Origin: Gammaproteobacteria bacterium
Lineage (GTDB): Bacteria; Pseudomonadota; Gammaproteobacteria; Steroidobacterales; GCA-2729495
Direction: 5' to 3'
DNA: 5,058 bases
Assembly: GCA_030429685.1 (NCBI GenBank)
Contig: JAUIEY010000152.1
Coordinates: 1 to 5,058 of the forward strand
Shown here: in pieces, positions 1 through 5,058 of the stretch
Layout of the letters: each line of letters starts with the position of its first letter
How positions within the stretch are numbered: position 1 is the stretch's first letter
The notes under the pieces: generated by a model
The model's input: the letters and a program-made list of their open reading frames with translations, nothing else
Databases searched by the model: none
Told to the model about the DNA's origin: nothing
Made by a program: the position numbers and the translations under genes

Positions 1-1
1 C

Positions 2-1198
2 ACCTATCTCGGGGCCGGCGCGGGTCATCAGCGCCAGCTCGGACTCTCGCACCATGCCGCTTTCAGGCACGTTGCAAACCGTCAGGGTGGCCAGGTAGCC
101 GCTTTGTTTTGCCTTGCGCAGCGCTGCCAGCGTGTCAGCGGTTTCGCCGGATTGCGAAATAGTAATAAACAGACCGCCCTCAGGCACCACCACCTTGCGG
201 TAACGATATTCGCTGGCTATCTCCACGCGACACGGGATGCCGCAATACTCTTCGATCCAGTAGCGTGCCACCAGACCGGCGTGATAACTGGTGCCGCAGG
301 CAACAATCTGCACCGCTCTGGTTTTGCTCAACACCTCGGCAGCGGTCGGACCAAGCGCGGCATCAAGTACCTTGCCGTCCGCGATCCGCTCTGCCAGCGT
401 ATCGGCAACCGCGCGCGATTGCTCATAAATCTCCTTGAGCATGTAGTGACGGAATTTGCCACGTTCAACCGCATCGGCGGAAAGTTCGCTCTCTGAAACC
501 GGTCGTTTAACCAGGGTGCCGTCCGCAGCGGAAATCACTACCCCGTCGCGGGTAACCACGGCAATGTCACCTTCTTCCAGGAACATGAACTTGCGCGTAA
601 CCGGCAATAAGGCCGCCACATCGGATGCGACAAAGTTTTCGCCGATACCGATACCGACAACAACCGGACAGCCTTCGCGGGCGAGTACCAGTGTGCCGGG
701 ATCCCGGCGGCTCATGACAACCAGAGCATAAGCACCTTCCAGTTCGGCCACTGTTTTGCGCACCGCATCTTCGAGTCCGTCAGCATTCTGCAGATGCATG
801 TGAATGCGGTGTGCCACCACCTCGGTATCGGTTTCGCTGACAAATGTGTAACCCTTTTTAATCAGATCGGCGCGCAGCGTCTCATGATTTTCGATAATGC
901 CGTTGTGCACAATGGCGATATCCGGGTCGGATACGTGCGGATGAGCGTTCTGCTCGGACGGCACACCGTGAGTTGCCCAGCGGGTGTGCGCAATGCCGGT
1001 ATTACCTTCCAGCGGCTCCGCATCAAGTTTGCTCTGCAACTCGGCGACCTTGCCCAGAGCGCGGCGGCGCTGCACACCATCATCATGGCGGACCGCAATA
1101 CCGGCAGAGTCATAGCCACGGTATTCGAGCCGGCGCAATCCCTCCATTAGAATGGGAACGACGTTGCGTTCTGCGGTGCCCCCTACGATTCCACACAT
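2..1198 (-). CDS. glmS: Glutamine--fructose-6-phosphate aminotransferase (isomerizing), N-terminal 399 residues; gene continues past the left edge
   Basis: GlmS converts fructose-6-phosphate and glutamine to glucosamine-6-phosphate and glutamate in the cytoplasm, the first committed step to UDP-GlcNAc. The reading frame opens with ATG TGT, giving M-CGIVGG. Cys2, exposed after Met removal, is the N-terminal nucleophile of class II glutamine amidotransferases. Other signatures follow: LEYRGYDSAG (about 24-33), HTRWATHG (71-78), HNGIIENH (near 99-106) and SETDTEV (near 121-127). The first sugar-isomerase (SIS) domain follows, with CGTSYHAG from residue 301 and SQSGET at 348-353, the sugar-phosphate loop. 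E. coli GlmS has about 609 residues, so roughly 210 C-terminal residues (second SIS domain) lie outside the window. The frame is open to base 2. The start is fixed by the required Cys2; a weak GAGA Shine-Dalgarno lies 8 bases upstream. It follows glmU by 23 bases and is probably co-transcribed with it. Confidence 0.98.
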   Translation of the reverse strand, partial: MCGIVGGTAERNVVPILMEGLRRLEYRGYDSAGIAVRHDDGVQRRRALGKVAELQSKLDAEPLEGNTGIAHTRWATHGVPSEQNAHPHVSDPDIAIVHNGIIENHETLRADLIKKGYTFVSETDTEVVAHRIHMHLQNADGLEDAVRKTVAELEGAYALVVMSRRDPGTLVLAREGCPVVVGIGIGENFVASDVAALLPVTRKFMFLEEGDIAVVTRDGVVISAADGTLVKRPVSESELSADAVERGKFRHYMLKEIYEQSRAVADTLAERIADGKVLDAALGPTAAEVLSKTRAVQIVACGTSYHAGLVARYWIEEYCGIPCRVEIASEYRYRKVVVPEGGLFITISQSGETADTLAALRKAKQSGYLATLTVCNVPESGMVRESELALMTRAGPEIG

Positions 1199-1221
1199 GT
1201 GTCAGATCTCGTCTTTATTAT
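1199..1221 (-). promoter_or_regulatory. Short glmU-glmS spacer with weak ribosome site
   Basis: Only 23 bases separate the glmU TGA from the glmS ATG. A GAGA at 1207-1210, 8 bases before the start, is the only Shine-Dalgarno candidate. The gap is too short for a glmS ribozyme or for the longer small-RNA-controlled glmS leader known from enterobacteria, so glmS translation probably depends on this site and on coupling to glmU. Confidence 0.55.
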
Positions 1222-2586
1222 TCAGTGTTTCTTCTTGACGGGCCGTTGCCAGCCGCTGATGGTTCTCTGACGCGATCGCTCCAGGGTTAGTTCCCCGGCA
1301 GGGGCATCTTTGCCGATGGTTGATCCTGCACCGACCGTTGCTCCCGCGCCCACTTCAACCGGCGCAACCAGCTCTACCCCTGAGCCGATAAAGGCATTGT
1401 CGCCAATAATGGTCTGGTATTTGTTGGCGCCGTCATAGTTGCAGGTGATGGTGCCGCAACCGATGTTGACGCCATCGCCGATGATGGCGTCGCCAAGATA
1501 AGTTAAATGGTTGGCTTTACTGCCCGCACCCAGCGTGGTCTTTTTCATTTCCACAAAATTGCCGACGCGGGCACCGTCTTTCATTTCCGCCTGCGGACGC
1601 AGCCTGGCAAACGGGCCGACGCTGCAGTTTCTGCCGACCAGCGCATCTTCTATGACGCTGTTGGCATGAATAACGGATCCGGCAGCAATTTTTGCGTTGC
1701 CAATAACGCAGTTCGGGCCGATCTGCACATCGTCACCGAGTTCCACCGCTCCCGAGAACACCACGTTAACGTCAACGAACACATCGCTGCCGGCGGTGAC
1801 GGTGCCGCGCACATCAAGGCGGGCCGGGTCTGCCAGCGTGACGCCGGCGGCCAGCAACCGGTCGGCCTGGCGTTGCTGGTAAGCCCGCTCGGCCACGGCA
1901 AGCTGGGCTTTATCGTTGATGCCCATCACTTCGGCGCCGGAATCCGCCCGCACAGCACCCACCTTGACCCCATCGGCAACCGCACTGGCCACCACGTCCG
2001 TCAGGTAGTACTCACCCTGGGCATTATCGGCTTTCAGGGCATCCAGCCAGGGACCGAGCAAATGCACCGGGCAGGCCAGCAAACCGGTGTTGACCTCATT
2101 GATCCGGCGCTGTTCATCGTTGGCATCTTTTTCCTCGACGATCTGCACCACGGCGCCTTCCGGATTGCGGATGATGCGTCCATAACCGGTGGGGTCAGCT
2201 TCGACCACGGTCAGAATTGCCGGCCCTGCGGTCGCCGCGCCGGCGAGACGCTGTACCGTTTCCGGCCGCACCAGCGGCACATCGCCATAGAGGATGACGG
2301 CAATTTCATCGGATTTGAGATGCGGCATCGCCTGCTGCACGGCATGGCCGGTGCCCAGTTGCGGCTCCTGCAGCGCCCAGTTCAGATCACGGCCGGCGAA
2401 ATGCTCCTGCACGGTTTCTGCGCCATGGCCGTAAACCACGCAGATGCTGTTGGCTGCCAGAGACTCAGCGGTGGTTACCACGTGCTCGAGCAGCGGGCGA
2501 CTGGCCAGCGGCTGCAGCACTTTGGGAAGTCTGGAATGCATGCGGGTGCCTTTACCCGCCGCGAGAATGACAACGCTGATGTTCAT
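1222..2586 (-). CDS. glmU: Bifunctional UDP-N-acetylglucosamine pyrophosphorylase / glucosamine-1-phosphate N-acetyltransferase
   Basis: GlmU acetylates glucosamine-1-phosphate with acetyl-CoA and then couples the product to UTP, giving UDP-GlcNAc in the cytoplasm. The 454 residues match the usual length (E. coli 456). The N-terminal uridylyltransferase half (about 1-225) has LAAGKGTRM (8-16), Lys22 in LPKVL, QLGTGHA (76-82), YGDVP (100-104, with the metal-binding Asp102), E151, N166 and N224. The C-terminal left-handed beta-helix acetyltransferase half (about 250-454) has R330, K348 in NFVEMKK, H360 in KANHLTYLGD (the catalytic base, His363 in E. coli), Y363, N374, and NYDG at 383-386. The tail SGWQRPVKKKH resembles the E. 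coli tail. The ATG at 2586 is the only reasonable start, because an in-frame TAG lies at 2596-2598, just upstream. No purine-rich Shine-Dalgarno is visible before it, which is unusual here. The stop is TGA. Confidence 0.98.
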   Translation of the reverse strand: MNISVVILAAGKGTRMHSRLPKVLQPLASRPLLEHVVTTAESLAANSICVVYGHGAETVQEHFAGRDLNWALQEPQLGTGHAVQQAMPHLKSDEIAVILYGDVPLVRPETVQRLAGAATAGPAILTVVEADPTGYGRIIRNPEGAVVQIVEEKDANDEQRRINEVNTGLLACPVHLLGPWLDALKADNAQGEYYLTDVVASAVADGVKVGAVRADSGAEVMGINDKAQLAVAERAYQQRQADRLLAAGVTLADPARLDVRGTVTAGSDVFVDVNVVFSGAVELGDDVQIGPNCVIGNAKIAAGSVIHANSVIEDALVGRNCSVGPFARLRPQAEMKDGARVGNFVEMKKTTLGAGSKANHLTYLGDAIIGDGVNIGCGTITCNYDGANKYQTIIGDNAFIGSGVELVAPVEVGAGATVGAGSTIGKDAPAGELTLERSRQRTISGWQRPVKKKH

Positions 2587-2595
2587 CGGGGCAGA

Positions 2596-2647
2596 CTACA
2601 TGGTGTCTGACACCATTTCACGTGCAGTTGTCACAAGAAGGCGCCAT
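2596..2647 (-). other. Two tandem mini open reading frames ahead of glmU (speculative leader)
   Basis: In the minus-strand transcript, a 9-codon frame (ATG at 2647, peptide MAPSCDNCT, TGA at 2618-2620) is followed one base later by a second ATG at 2616. The second frame has 6 codons (MVSDTM) and ends in TAG at 2596-2598, 9 bases before the glmU ATG and in frame with it. The chain would allow ribosomes to reach glmU by reinitiation, which could offset the missing Shine-Dalgarno. Frames this short arise often by chance, and part of the second is the palindrome itself. Confidence 0.2.
2600..2616. repeat. Perfect 17-base palindrome (8-base arms, 1-base centre) before glmU; unit 1 of a repeat pair
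   Basis: ATGGTGTC-T-GACACCAT is a perfect inverted repeat in the atpC-glmU spacer, ending 13 bases from the glmU start codon. Its 13-base core (2602-2614) recurs in inverted orientation at 2656-2668 with 12 of 13 bases identical. In RNA it can form a stem of about 7 pairs with a 3-base loop. No T-run follows on either strand, so it does not look like an intrinsic terminator. The oriented pairing suggests a REP/REPIN-like extragenic repeat; a dimeric repressor operator is the alternative. Confidence 0.75.
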
Positions 2648-2655
2648 GCCGTTCC

Positions 2656-2668
2656 GGTATCAGACACC
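2656..2668. repeat. Unit 2 of the palindromic repeat pair, close to the atpC stop
   Basis: GGTATCAGACACC is an imperfect palindrome. Its reverse complement matches unit 1 (2602-2614) at 12 of 13 bases, with a perfect 9-base block (2602-2610 against 2660-2668). In the minus-strand transcript the single mismatch becomes a G-U pair, so units 2 and 1 can form a continuous 13-pair helix around a 41-base loop. It lies 8 bases after the atpC stop codon. Confidence 0.7.
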
Positions 2669-2676
2669 GCGGAGGG

Positions 2677-3096
2677 CTAGCCCTTCTTGCCCTTGAGCTT
2701 CTGCACCGCGCGGTAACGGGCTGCCGCTTCGACCAGTTGCAGACGCGCATGTTCGAGGCTCTTTTTATCGCCGGCAGCGCCGACGGCTTTTTCGGCGGCT
2801 TCCTGCGCTGCCTTGGCTGCAGCTTCGTCCAGATCAGCGCCGCGCATGGCGGAATCGGCCAGTACCGTCACCATGTGCGGCTGCACTTCGAGCACGCCGC
2901 CGGTCACGTAAAAGAACTTTTCTTCGCCTTCCGGCGTCTCCACGCGCAGATCACCCGGACGCAGGTTGGTCAGCAGCGGCGCATGACGCGGCGCGATGCC
3001 AACGTCACCCTGACTCGCCGGAGCAAAGACCATGCTGGCCTCTCCGGAGAAGATTTCGCCTTCGGCGCTGACTATGTCGACATGCAAGGTAGCCAT
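2677..3096 (-). CDS. atpC: F-type ATP synthase epsilon subunit
   Basis: Epsilon binds gamma and the c-ring in the F1Fo rotor and brakes ATP hydrolysis. The 139 residues equal the length of E. coli epsilon. The N-terminal beta-sandwich (about 1-85) is shown by HVDIVSAEGEIFSG (5-18), GIAPRHAPLLT (33-43), GGVLEVQP (66-73) and VTVLADSAMRG (76-86). The C-terminal helical hairpin (about 88-139) is rich in Ala, Glu and Lys and ends in a basic KLKGKKG tail. The LDxxRA motif linked to ATP binding in some epsilon subunits reads LDEAAA (89-94), so its Arg is Ala. The start lies 3 bases after the atpD stop (TAA GTT ATG), typical of translational coupling, with the purine-rich AAGAAGA inside the end of atpD as a likely ribosome site. 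It is the last structural gene of the atp operon. Confidence 0.98.
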   Translation of the reverse strand: MATLHVDIVSAEGEIFSGEASMVFAPASQGDVGIAPRHAPLLTNLRPGDLRVETPEGEEKFFYVTGGVLEVQPHMVTVLADSAMRGADLDEAAAKAAQEAAEKAVGAAGDKKSLEHARLQLVEAAARYRAVQKLKGKKG

Positions 3097-3099
3097 AAC

Positions 3100-4476
3100 T
3101 TACATCTTCTTGGCGTTTTCAACAGCTTCTTCAATACCGCCGCACATGTAGAACGCCTGCTCCGGCAGATCATCGTATTCGCCGGCGACAATACCCTTGA
3201 ACGCGCGGATGGTGTCTTTAAGCGACACGTATTTACCGGGAGCACCGGTAAACACTTCAGCAACGGTAAACGGCTGTGACAGGAAGCGCTGTACTTTACG
3301 CGCCCGCTGCACAGCCTGCTTGTCTTCTTCCGACAGTTCGTCCATGCCCAGGATGGCGATGATGTCCTGCAGTTCTTTGTAGCGCTGCAGAATGCCCTGC
3401 ACACCGCGGGCAGCTTCGTAGTGCTCCTGGCCGATTACGTTCGGGTCGAGCAGCCGCGACGTGGAATCGAGCGGATCCACAGCCGGGTAGATACCCAGTT
3501 CGGCAATCTGGCGCGACAGCACCAGCGTGGCATCCAGGTGAGCAAAGGTCGTGGCGGGCGACGGGTCGGTAAGGTCGTCGGCCGGGACATAGACCGCCTG
3601 GAAAGACGTGATGGAACCGGTCTTGGTGGAGGTAATACGTTCCTGCAGCACACCCATTTCCTCAGCCAGCGTTGGCTGATAACCCACCGCCGACGGCATA
3701 CGGCCGAGCAGCGCGGACACTTCGGTTCCGGCCAGGGTGTAACGGTAAATGTTGTCAATAAACATCAGCACGTCGCGGCCTTCGTCGCGGAAGTATTCCG
3801 CCATGGTCAGCCCGGTCAGTGCCACACGCAGGCGGTTACCCGGCGGCTCGTTCATCTGACCGTACACCAGCGCCACCTTGTCAATAACGCCCGAGTCGGT
3901 CATTTCGTGATAGAAGTCGTTACCTTCACGAGTACGTTCACCCACACCGGCAAACACCGAGAAGCCGCCGTGCTCTTTGGCGATGTTGTTGATGAGCTCC
4001 ATCAGCGTCACGGTCTTGCCCACGCCGGCGCCGCCGAACAGGCCGACCTTGCCGCCCTTGGCGAACGGACAAACGAGGTCGATAACCTTGATGCCCGTTT
4101 CCAACAGTTCGTTGGACGCCGACAATTCTTCGTAGGTCGGAGCGGCGCGGTGTATTGACGCGCGCTCCTTTTCACCAATCGGCCCGCACTCATCGATCGG
4201 GTTGCCCAACACGTCCATGATCCGGCCGAGGGTCTCTGCTCCCACAGGCACGGCAATCGGCGCGCCGGTGTTTTCCACTGCCAGGCCACGGCTGACCCCT
4301 TCGGAAGAACCCATCGCGATGGTGCGAACCACGCCATCCCCCAACTGCTGCTGCACCTCCAGGGTCAGGTCCCTTTCGGGCACCTTCAATGCATCGTATA
4401 CCTTGGGTACCACATCGCGCGGAAACTCCACGTCGATGACGGCGCCAATGATTTGTACGATTCGTCCGCTGCTCAT
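3100..4476 (-). CDS. atpD: F-type ATP synthase beta subunit
   Basis: Beta carries the catalytic nucleotide sites of F1 and makes ATP from ADP and phosphate at the cytoplasmic face of the membrane. The 458 residues are close to E. coli's 460. Domains in order: N-terminal beta-barrel (about 1-75), nucleotide-binding domain (about 76-350), C-terminal helical domain. Motifs: Walker A GGAGVGKT (148-155), the catalytic Glu180 with Arg181 in GERTREG, Walker B VLMFID with Asp241, PSAVGYQPTLAEEMG (261-275), Tyr330 at the adenine pocket in GIYPAVDP, and DELSEED (379-385). The ATG at 4476 is preferred: MSSGRIVQIIGAV aligns directly with the family N-terminus, and AGAGGA lies 7 bases upstream. The frame stays open further upstream to another ATG at 4563, which would add 29 unconserved, mostly polar residues. 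That longer start has a poor ribosome site and is probably not used. Confidence 0.98.
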   Translation of the reverse strand: MSSGRIVQIIGAVIDVEFPRDVVPKVYDALKVPERDLTLEVQQQLGDGVVRTIAMGSSEGVSRGLAVENTGAPIAVPVGAETLGRIMDVLGNPIDECGPIGEKERASIHRAAPTYEELSASNELLETGIKVIDLVCPFAKGGKVGLFGGAGVGKTVTLMELINNIAKEHGGFSVFAGVGERTREGNDFYHEMTDSGVIDKVALVYGQMNEPPGNRLRVALTGLTMAEYFRDEGRDVLMFIDNIYRYTLAGTEVSALLGRMPSAVGYQPTLAEEMGVLQERITSTKTGSITSFQAVYVPADDLTDPSPATTFAHLDATLVLSRQIAELGIYPAVDPLDSTSRLLDPNVIGQEHYEAARGVQGILQRYKELQDIIAILGMDELSEEDKQAVQRARKVQRFLSQPFTVAEVFTGAPGKYVSLKDTIRAFKGIVAGEYDDLPEQAFYMCGGIEEAVENAKKM

Positions 4477-4586
4477 GTCCGGATCCTCTATCTCAAAGTT
4501 CAGTTCTGTTTGGCTCGGAGCGCCCGCTTGCTGGCGGCTGCCGGATGCCTTGTCTGTAGTCATTCCAGGCTCGTTATGACGCCGCG
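4477..4586 (-). other. atpG-atpD spacer
   Basis: This 110-base stretch lies between the gamma stop and the preferred beta start. Its 3' end carries the atpD ribosome site. Its last 87 bases are also open in the atpD frame from an ATG at 4563. Only short, weak inverted repeats are visible (for example ccgc-6-gcgg on the plus strand around 4525-4538), and there is no T-tract. I see no promoter or terminator in it. Confidence 0.6.
4484..4489 (-). promoter_or_regulatory. Shine-Dalgarno site of atpD
   Basis: AGAGGA on the minus strand, 7 bases before the ATG at 4476, is the best ribosome-binding site seen in the window. It decides the atpD start in favour of 4476 over the in-frame ATG at 4563, which is preceded only by a weak TGGA. 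Confidence 0.75.
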
Positions 4587-5057
4587 CTATCCGATTGCCG
4601 CGGCACCACCCACAATTTCAGACAGTTCCTGCGTAATCGCCGCCTGTCGGGCCTTGTTGTAAATCAGCTGTAAATCGTCTATCAGCTCGCCGGCATTTTC
4701 CGTGGCATTCTTCATCGCCAGCATTCGGGCCGCCTGCTCACAGGCGCCATTTTCCACCACCGCCTGGTACACCTGCGATTCGATATAGCGCGTCAACAGA
4801 CCTTCCAGCAGTTCCTTCGCATCGGGCTCATAGATGTAGTCCCAGTGATGCTGCATCTCCTGGCTGTCATCCGCCTCCAGCGGCAGGAGCTGCTCCAGGG
4901 TCGGAACCTGCGTCATCGTATTAACGAATTGGTTGCTCACCAGGAACAGTCGGTCGATTCGCCCTTCTTCGTAGGCATCCAGCATTGTCTTTACGCCGCC
5001 GATCAGGTCCGCAAGGGCGGGCGTTTCACCAATATCGCGAATGGCGGCGATGACGTT
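4587..5057 (-). CDS. atpG: F-type ATP synthase gamma subunit, C-terminal 156 residues; gene begins past the right edge
   Basis: Gamma is the central shaft of F1; its rotation drives conformational change in the beta subunits. The frame is open from the window edge and reads into IGGVKTMLDAYEEGRIDRL, then VSNQFVNTMTQVP, QLLPL, WDYIYEP, RYIESQVYQAVVEN and ACEQAARMLAMKNAT. It ends in LQLIYNKARQAAITQELSEI followed by VGGAAAIG. This C-terminal block (ESQVYQ...EQAARM.AM..AT...YNKARQA.IT.EL.EI) is the hallmark of gamma and forms the long C-terminal helix inside the alpha3beta3 ring. E. coli gamma has about 287 residues, so roughly the first 130 are missing. The Met at 4983-4985 (MLDAYEEG) is internal, not a start. 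The stop is TAG, 110 bases before the atpD start. The end of the gene is intact. Confidence 0.97.
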   Translation of the reverse strand, partial: NVIAAIRDIGETPALADLIGGVKTMLDAYEEGRIDRLFLVSNQFVNTMTQVPTLEQLLPLEADDSQEMQHHWDYIYEPDAKELLEGLLTRYIESQVYQAVVENGACEQAARMLAMKNATENAGELIDDLQLIYNKARQAAITQELSEIVGGAAAIG

Positions 5058-5058
5058 G

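Noticed and set aside
104..1290. Several plus-strand frames opposite glmS, including 104-496, 456-731, 794-1150 and 973-1290
   Set aside because: All are antisense to, or overlap, the conserved GlmS amidotransferase and SIS motifs. They are artefacts of the complementary strand.
1450..1465. Cys377 in NIGCGTITCNYDG of GlmU, where E. coli has Ala
   Set aside because: This position lines the acetyl-CoA site, but Cys is also found there in Bacillus-type GlmU, so it is normal family variation.
1507..2610. Long plus-strand open frame (367 codons) opposite glmU
   Set aside because: It lies almost wholly antisense to an intact, well-conserved glmU. Its His/Arg/Gly-rich translation shows no recognisable domain, as expected for a shadow frame in GC-rich DNA.
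2600..2616. Palindrome as an intrinsic terminator of the atp operon
   Set aside because: No run of T follows the stem on either strand, and the centre leaves only a short stem with a minimal loop.
2600..2616. Palindrome as a NagC operator, by analogy with E. coli glmUS control
   Set aside because: NagC sites are AT-rich and longer, with a different core. This GGTGTC/GACACC palindrome does not resemble them. A GntR-type operator cannot be excluded but has no positive support.
2737..3279. Plus-strand open frame (180 codons) crossing atpC and the end of atpD
   Set aside because: It spans two real genes and their junction in antisense and shows no domain.
3421..4158. Plus-strand open frame (245 codons) opposite atpD
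   Set aside because: It is antisense to the conserved catalytic region of beta, has no recognisable motif and no good ribosome site. It is a shadow of atpD codon bias.
4983..4985. Internal ATG in atpG as the start of a 132-residue gene
   Set aside because: The conserved gamma sequence continues upstream in frame to the window edge, so this Met is internal to a truncated view of atpG.

Overview
The window is a single-direction stretch of bacterial chromosome with every gene on the minus strand. Read in transcription order, right to left, it is atpG (3' part), atpD, atpC, glmU, glmS (5' part). This is the end of the F-type ATP synthase operon followed by the two genes that make UDP-N-acetylglucosamine, the precursor of peptidoglycan and lipopolysaccharide. 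The order atpG-atpD-atpC-glmU-glmS and the close resemblance of all five proteins to their Escherichia coli counterparts point to a gammaproteobacterium with moderately high GC. I cannot name a genus from this sequence.

Layout: 4587-5057 is the C-terminal half of the gamma subunit. 4477-4586 is a 110-base spacer ending in a good Shine-Dalgarno site. 3100-4476 is the beta subunit. 2677-3096 is epsilon, starting 3 bases after the beta stop. 2587-2676 is a 90-base spacer with two inverted copies of a 13-base palindromic unit. 1222-2586 is glmU. 1199-1221 is a 23-base spacer. 2-1198 is the first 399 codons of glmS. Both end genes are cut by the window, not broken. No tRNA, rRNA, CRISPR array, transposase gene or frameshift was seen.

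Function: gamma, beta and epsilon form the rotor shaft, catalytic sites and brake of F1. GlmS makes glucosamine-6-phosphate from fructose-6-phosphate and glutamine. After GlmM (not in this window) converts this to glucosamine-1-phosphate, GlmU acetylates and uridylylates it. Nothing resembling an intrinsic terminator separates atpC from glmU, so read-through from the ATP synthase operon is plausible.

The genes are ordinary housekeeping genes and I see no undescribed multi-gene system. The part most worth a second look is the atpC-glmU spacer. Its paired palindromes look like a REP/REPIN-type miniature repeat (or, less likely, an operator). They lie just upstream of a glmU start codon that has no visible Shine-Dalgarno site, and two tiny open reading frames lead up to that start.
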